From contig CP142458.1 in the NCBI GenBank assembly GCA_038049695.1, positions 42,005,501-42,069,500 of the forward strand: a DNA stretch of 64,000 bases, read 5' to 3'. Below, piece after piece: positions 58,645-64,000 of this stretch. Position numbers and translations under genes: made by a program. This DNA comes from Cinnamomum chago. Lineage: Eukaryota > Streptophyta > Magnoliopsida > Laurales > Lauraceae. How positions within the stretch are numbered: the first letter of the stretch is position 1; each line of letters begins with the position of its first letter. The notes beneath the pieces are model-generated. The model was not told the origin of the DNA, made no database searches, and saw only the letters and a list, made by a program, of their open reading frames with translations.

Positions 58645-59887
58645 TTGATATTTCAGGGGAACAAGAGGAAAACTCAAGCAGGGTTTATTTCAGTTTTGAA
58701 GGCAAGCAGATTAGTTCAAAATGGGTGTCAGGCATTTATTGCTTTTATCACGGAGGATAAACAGTCCCAAGGGGTGGAGGATATCCCCATTGTGTGTGAA
58801 TTTCCAGATGTTTTTCTAGAAGAAATCCCGGGATTACCACCAATCAGAGAAGTTGAGTTCACAATTGAGCTCCTTCCAGGGACGGCTCCGATCTCGATTG
58901 CACCATACAGAATGGCTCCAGCAGAGATAGGGGAACTAAAACTCCAGTTGCAGGATCTGTTGAGCAAATGCTTTATTAGGCCAAGTGTTTTACCTTGGGG
59001 AGCACCAGTGTTGTTTGTGAAAAAGAAAGATGGAAGTTTGAGAATGTGAATCGACTATAGGAAGTTGAACCATGTGACCATGAAGAACAAGTATCCATTG
59101 CCAATGATAGACGAATTATTTGATCAATTGCAAGGAGCGGCCTGTTTTTCCAAGATAGACTTGAGATCAGGGTACCATCAGTTAAGAGTTAGAGACTCAG
59201 ATGTTCAGAAAACAGCCTTTAGAACAAGATATGGGCACTATGAGTTCTTAGTGATGCCCTTTGGTTTGACAAATGCACCCGCAGTCTTTATGGCTCTTAT
59301 GAACAAAGTCTTTGCACCCTATTTGGATCACTCCACGGTAGTATTCATTGATGATGTCCTTGTGTATTCCAAGAGTAAGAAGGAGCATGAAGAACATTTG
59401 AGGACAGCGTTGCAACTTTTGAGGGACAACCAGCTTTATGCAAAACTCAGTAAGTGCGAATTCTGGTTAGAGCAAGTTGCTTTTCAAGGCCACATCATCT
59501 CCAGAGAAGGTTTAGTAGTTGGTCCAGCTAAGATAGAGGTGGTTGTTAATTGGGAGAGGCCAAGCAGTGTGACAGAAATCAGAAGCTTTTTGGGGTTAGC
59601 AGGCTATTACAGAAGATTTGTCCAAGGTTTTTCGTCCATTGCAGCATCGTTGACAAAATTGACTAGGAAGAATGTCCCATTTGTTTGGACCGAACAGTGT
59701 GAAACAAGTTTTCAAGAGTTGAAAGGAAGGTTAACCACAACCCCAATCCTTACATTACCCTCGGGCAACGGCAGATTTATTGTTTATACAGATGCTTCGA
59801 ATGTGGGACTAGGTTGTGTATTGATGCAAGATGGCAAGGTGATTGCTTATGGCTCAAGACAGTTGAAGGACCATGAGAAGAACTATG
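58645..59887 (+). mobile_element. Reverse transcriptase and RNase H start of G1
   Basis: [14 protein letters not shown] opens the RT region near 58800. Then come [24 protein letters not shown], and the catalytic [11 protein letters not shown] near 59344-59373. The RT/RNase H connection has [12 protein letters not shown] and [13 protein letters not shown]. The region is split at 59887 by a Sirevirus solo LTR and continues at 61611. Confidence 0.92.
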
Positions 59888-61610
59888 TGAAAGTCCTAGG
59901 ATCTAACCCTAGAGGGGGGGGGGGGGTGAATAGGGTGAGCTACAATATGTGACCAATATAGACAGATTTTAACTTCTTAAACTAAACTAGTCACAAGTGA
60001 TGATAAACAATAAAAATGCGGAAGCTAATAAAACAATCACCACAAGCAAACACCACTACACAAAGATTTATAGTGGTTCGGCCTCAATGCCTACGTCCAC
60101 TACCGGCTTGTGATCCAATCACCCCACCAGATTTCCACTAACTTTGCTTTTTAATAGGCTAAGCAATAACCTTTACAATGTTGTTTTTCTAAGCTAAACA
60201 ACAACCTTTACAAGAAGCTTTTCTAGGCTAAGCAATAACCTTTACACAATGCTTTTCTTAGGCTAAGCAATAACCTTTACAAATGAAGGATTTCTCTAAG
60301 AAGGTGTCTTCACAAAAGAACACTCTAAGAGATACAATTTAAGCTCAATGAAATTGCCTCTTAAATAGGCTAATATGAAAGTGAAAAACAAACTCACACA
60401 AACACTATATGAATGCAAATGTGTATGCTCATGATGTGTGTGTGTGATAACTTCAATCAAGTTAAAAACAAAGCTCAATTAATATATGCTTAAAGCATTT
60501 CAAAGTTTAAGACACATAAAAGATTTGATTGAAGTTTAATGCAAATCACATATATGAATATCAACTTGTTAAAGATATGAAAATCAAAGACTCACAAGTT
60601 GTATGAAAATGACTAACTTAAAACATGTGATGCATATACAATGTTGTTTTCAAAACTAAACAAATTTAACTAAGGTTTAAATGAATGAAAACAACAAATA
60701 AAGATTCAACCAAGAAAATGAATCATGCTTTAAAAGAAATCAAAGATTTTAGCTAAGCATGATTAAAGAAGATTTTAAAACAACTTGGTTTGAAATCAAG
60801 GGTGAAGAATCCAATCCAACATAAATCAAAGATTAGAAAAAGAATGGATTCAACACATCATAGTTATAATGCTAAAATTAATTTACCAATAATTTAAACA
60901 AAGCATATAACATATGATTAATAAAAAGTAAAGCTTACTTAGAGATTTAACTTCATTGATCCAAGCTTTAGCTTCACTAATGACCCCTTGATCTCTCTTA
61001 GTTCATCCCCTTTTCTTTGTCTCAAAACACCTCAAAAGAGTCTTCAAAATCTCCAACTTTGGAAAAGGAATGAACTTCATTTTATACTCAAAAGTTGAGT
61101 TTCTGCGTCTCCCCGGTCGACCTGCCATACCCATGGTCGACCTGGCCTTCAGTGGTCATAAAAATGACCGTTTGAAAAAAGGAGCCAACGGCTCTTTACC
61201 CGGTCGACCGCGCCCACTGCGGGTCAACCGGGTTTGGGGCCAAAAATTCCCTAAAAATCATTTTTCAAAGTATTTTCTCTGTGGGGATTTTTGGGCCATT
61301 AAATCAAGCTTGGAAACATGTTTTAAATCAAACTAAGTGGTTTAAAAACATGAAACACAAAAAAAGCCTAAAATGATTTGAAAGATTTAAAACTCATAGG
61401 CTTGCTTGATTTCTAAAACTTCTTTTCTAAAACAAATTCATCCAAGTTTAAAAACACAACATGCATAAATCAATAGTTTTACAAATCTTAAAAACAATGC
61501 ATGTATAAACCAAGATTTCAAGATTTTCTAAATCAATGCAAGTGTGAAAATTCAAATGGTGCTAATATGCTAATGCATCCATCAAATTGCAATACACAAA
61601 ATTCCTAACA
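59888..61610 (-). mobile_element. Sirevirus solo LTR inside G1 RNase H
   Basis: The plus strand starts TGAAAGTCCTAGG and ends AAAATTCCTAACA, 1723 bp. The perfect CTATG target duplication lies at 59883-59887 and 61611-61615. It has the hairpin array (about 60145-60285), GGTCGACC boxes and a TATAAAA box. It is of the same broad type as E and the A LTRs but distinct from both. Confidence 0.93.
61080..61232 (-). promoter_or_regulatory. GGTCGACC cluster and TATA box of the solo LTR
   Basis: On the minus strand, boxes at 61202-61209, 61135-61142 and 61115-61122 precede TATAAAA at 61080-61086. Two AACGG cores lie in between. The layout equals that of Sirevirus A. Confidence 0.6.
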
Positions 61611-61947
61611 CTATGCAACTCATGACTTGGAATTGGCGGCAATTGTTTTTGCCTTGAAGATGTGGAGACACTACCTCTACGGAGAGAAATTTGAAGTCCA
61701 TTCAGATCACCGAAGCTTACAATATTTGTTCTCGCAGAAGGATTTAAATATGAGACAGAGACGGTGGATGGAGTATATCAAGGATTATGACTTTCCCATC
61801 AAGTATCATCCAGGCAAACTGAATGTTGGAGCTGATGCATTGAGCAAGAAATCAGTGGTCATGGCTAGTTTGAGAGGAATTGGTGTCTTACAACAGTTTG
61901 AAGAGTTGGGTGTAGAAGTGCAAACCCTGAATTGGGTACGATGTTAG
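61611..61947 (+). mobile_element. RNase H end of G1
   Basis: After the CTATG duplication it continues [19 protein letters not shown], then [19 protein letters not shown] and [13 protein letters not shown], the standard end of Ty3/Gypsy RNase H. Confidence 0.9.
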
Positions 61948-62060
61948 CAAATATGACAGTATCAGAACCTATCTTCATTCAGAAGATCAAAGAAAGTCAG
62001 TTGCAAGACCCAGACTAGGCAAAGATAGTAGAATATATTACAGAATGTCCAGATTTCAAG

Positions 62061-63342
62061 ATGATGGATGGGATATTGTATTTTCGTGACCGGTTGTGTG
62101 TACCAAACGTGGATGACTTGAAGAGTGAAATAATGAATGAAGCTCACAGCACGAGATATTCTATGCATCCGGGTAGCACGAAGATGTACCACAATTTGAA
62201 GAATAGATTTTGGTGGAACAACGTGAAGAGAGAGATAGCAACTTTTGTGTCTCGTTGTCTAACTTGTCAGTTGATTAAGGCAGAGCATCAGAAGCCCCCA
62301 GGTTTGTTACAACTGTTGGAGATTCCGGAGTGGAAATGGGAGCACATCACCATGGATTTCGTTTCCGGTTTGCCGAATACCAAGAAGGGAAATAATGCAA
62401 TTTGGATTATTGTAGATCATCTGACAAAGTCTTCTCATTTCATTCATTTGAAGACAGGGAACATGATGCATATGGCACCACTTACAAAGTTATTTGTTGA
62501 TGAAATTGTTAGTAAACATGGTCAGCCCGTCTCCATTACTTCAGATAGAGACAGCAGGTTTGTTTCAAAGTTTTGGAAGACTCTTCATGAGTCTATGGGT
62601 ACCAAACTCCAGTTCAGCACGACATATCATCCTCTGACCGATGGCCAGTCAGAAAGGACGATACAGACCCTCGAAGACATGTTGCGTGCCTGTGTATTGG
62701 ATTTCAAGGTTCAGTGGGATGAGTGCTTACCGCTTTGTGAATTTGCTTATAACAATAGTTACCACTCTAGCATCGGTATGGCACCTTTCGAGGCACTTTA
62801 TGGTAGAAGATTCAGAACTCCGGTTTGCTGGGAAGAAGTCGGTGAGCGTAGTTTTCATGGACCGACGATAGTTGGAGAGACAGGTGACAAGGTCAAGCTG
62901 ATTCAGGAACGTTTGAAGATCGCCCGAAGTAGGCAGAAGAGTTATGCAGATACTCGCCGAAGAGAATTACAGTTTCAGGTGGGTGACAAAGTGTTTTTGA
63001 AGATCTCACTAGTTAGAGGAACTTTGAGATTCGGACAGAAGGGAAAATTATCTAGAAGGTTTATTGGTCCATATGAAATTTTGAGCAAGATTGGAAATGT
63101 CGCTTATAGACATGCGTTACTGCCGGAACTCTCCGGGGTGCACAATGTATTTCATGTTTCTATGCTCAAGAAATATGTCTCTAGTCCTTCACACATTCCA
63201 CAGCACGAACCTTTGGAGATTTGGGAAGATGCTTCGCATGTGGAAAGGCCGATCAAGATCATTGATACCAAAGAGCAAGAATTGAGAAATCGGACTATTC
63301 ATTGGGTCAAGGTACTTTGGGAAAATCACGAGCTAGAAGAAG
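62061..63342 (+). mobile_element. Integrase and chromodomain-side end of G1
   Basis: The zinc-binding HHCC region (HPGSTKMYHNLKNRFWW, SRCLTCQLIKAEHQ) is followed by the core with ITMDFVSGLP, SDRDSRFVSKFW and TDGQSERTIQTLEDMLRAC. The C-terminal part has VGDKVFLKIS and FHVSMLKKYV. It then reaches the start of the chromodomain region (RNRTIHWVKVLWENHELEE). This fits Tekay/Del-type chromoviruses. It is cut at 63343 by G4. Confidence 0.92.
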
Positions 63343-64000
63343 TGTCGCGACCCCGGAACGGGACCTCGGGACCGCGACGGTTGTTGTTAAAACTGTTTAC
63401 TATTTAATTGTTTTCCCACAGGTTCTCGCGGTGAGGATTCCCAAAGACACGCGGAATCTGACTCACACGATCAAGTATGCGGAAGCGTGTAGCAAAACAC
63501 ACCAAGATAAGCACCAATAAAATATTTAAGTGCTATCACAATTAATAACAAGACATAGTATCAAAGGAAGAAGTTAAAATGGCATTCCCCACATAGTTCA
63601 AGTTACAAGATTAACACAAAAGTAAGTTAAGTTTTTGGTTACAACCCTTAAGAGGCCAACAGATGCCAATACACATCTCAAAATAAATAAGGGAACCCCA
63701 AGACAAAATATTGACGAGACTCAAGAACCTGTCCGACGTCTAAATGACATCGTCGGGCTGCCACTCTCTCACAGGGGTTGGCTCAAAAGCCTCCTCCTGA
63801 CACTCCTCCTCAAAGGTAACGTCTCCTGCACGTGGGCACCAACAAACAAGGGTAAAAAATAACGGTTTGGCAGGTAATCAATTTAGGTGTAAGCATGACA
63901 CAATAAACGTTTTAAGGAAACATATAAGTAAGTCCTTGAATCGAAATGCTACAATAACTGAAGTACATTTTTAAGAATGCGAACAAAGCTGGGATACCAA
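63343..64000 (-). mobile_element. G4: minus-strand G-family LTR, continues past the window
   Basis: It begins TGTCGCGACCCCGGAACGG, the reversed 3' end of a G LTR, and stays collinear with 15493-16100 of G3 up to the window end. Whether it is a solo LTR or a whole element cannot be seen. Confidence 0.85.

Larger units (their letters stand above)
43849..63342 (+). mobile_element. G1: Tekay-like chromovirus (Ty3/Gypsy), carrying three insertions
   Basis: The 5' LTR (43849-46198 plus 57869-58204) starts TGTTAGACCCCG and ends GGGGTCGCGACA. A primer site, protease, RT, RNase H, integrase and the beginning of a chromodomain region follow. It is interrupted by a CACTA element, a Sirevirus solo LTR and, at 63343, another G LTR. 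Its 3' LTR is outside the window. No gag is seen between primer site and protease. Apart from insertions there are about two or three breaks. Confidence 0.85.

Overview
The window reads as intergenic DNA from a large, repeat-rich plant genome, most likely an angiosperm. It holds nested Ty1/Copia and Ty3/Gypsy LTR elements with initiator-Met tRNA primer sites, one CACTA (En/Spm) DNA transposon with introns, and one small Mutator-like element. I found no host gene, tRNA, rRNA or CRISPR array. I cannot name the species.

Left block (1-43848). The outermost element is a Ty3/Gypsy-like element T (LTR end, primer site and gag at 40821-43307). A minus-strand Sirevirus S (313-40820) sits in its LTR. 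S is interrupted by a Mutator-like element (4373-5186), a solo LTR D2 of a 4.2 kb LTR family (5636-9839), a minus-strand Copia element C (9884-34868) and a plus-strand solo LTR of C's family (37382-39092). C is split by a chromovirus-type LTR G2 (13396-30475), which holds an opposite-strand LTR G3 (15493-29839). G3 holds Sirevirus A (16102-27616), and A holds solo LTR D1 (19854-23985). This gives seven levels: T > S > C > G2 > G3 > A > D1. Most joins are confirmed by 5-bp target duplications.

Right block (43308-64000). A Sirevirus LTR piece E interrupts T's gag. It is interrupted in turn by G1, a plus-strand Tekay-like chromovirus of the G family (43849-63342, continuing past an insertion). 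The G1 5' LTR carries an 11.7 kb CACTA element (46199-57868) with a TAC target duplication. Its RNase H region carries a Sirevirus solo LTR (59888-61610), and its chromodomain end is interrupted by another G LTR on the minus strand (63343 to the window end).

Signals the element names do not explain: palindrome clusters beside the LTR promoters, whose core motif is swapped between copies of one family; a perfect inverted repeat around the polypurine tract/LTR junction in two Sirevirus subfamilies; an array of small hairpins in Sirevirus LTRs; a perfect match to the plant mitosis-specific activator consensus just upstream of a Sirevirus TATA box; a gag-only Sirevirus with a long coiled-coil frame; and two unrelated insertions at directly adjacent bases of the same LTR position.
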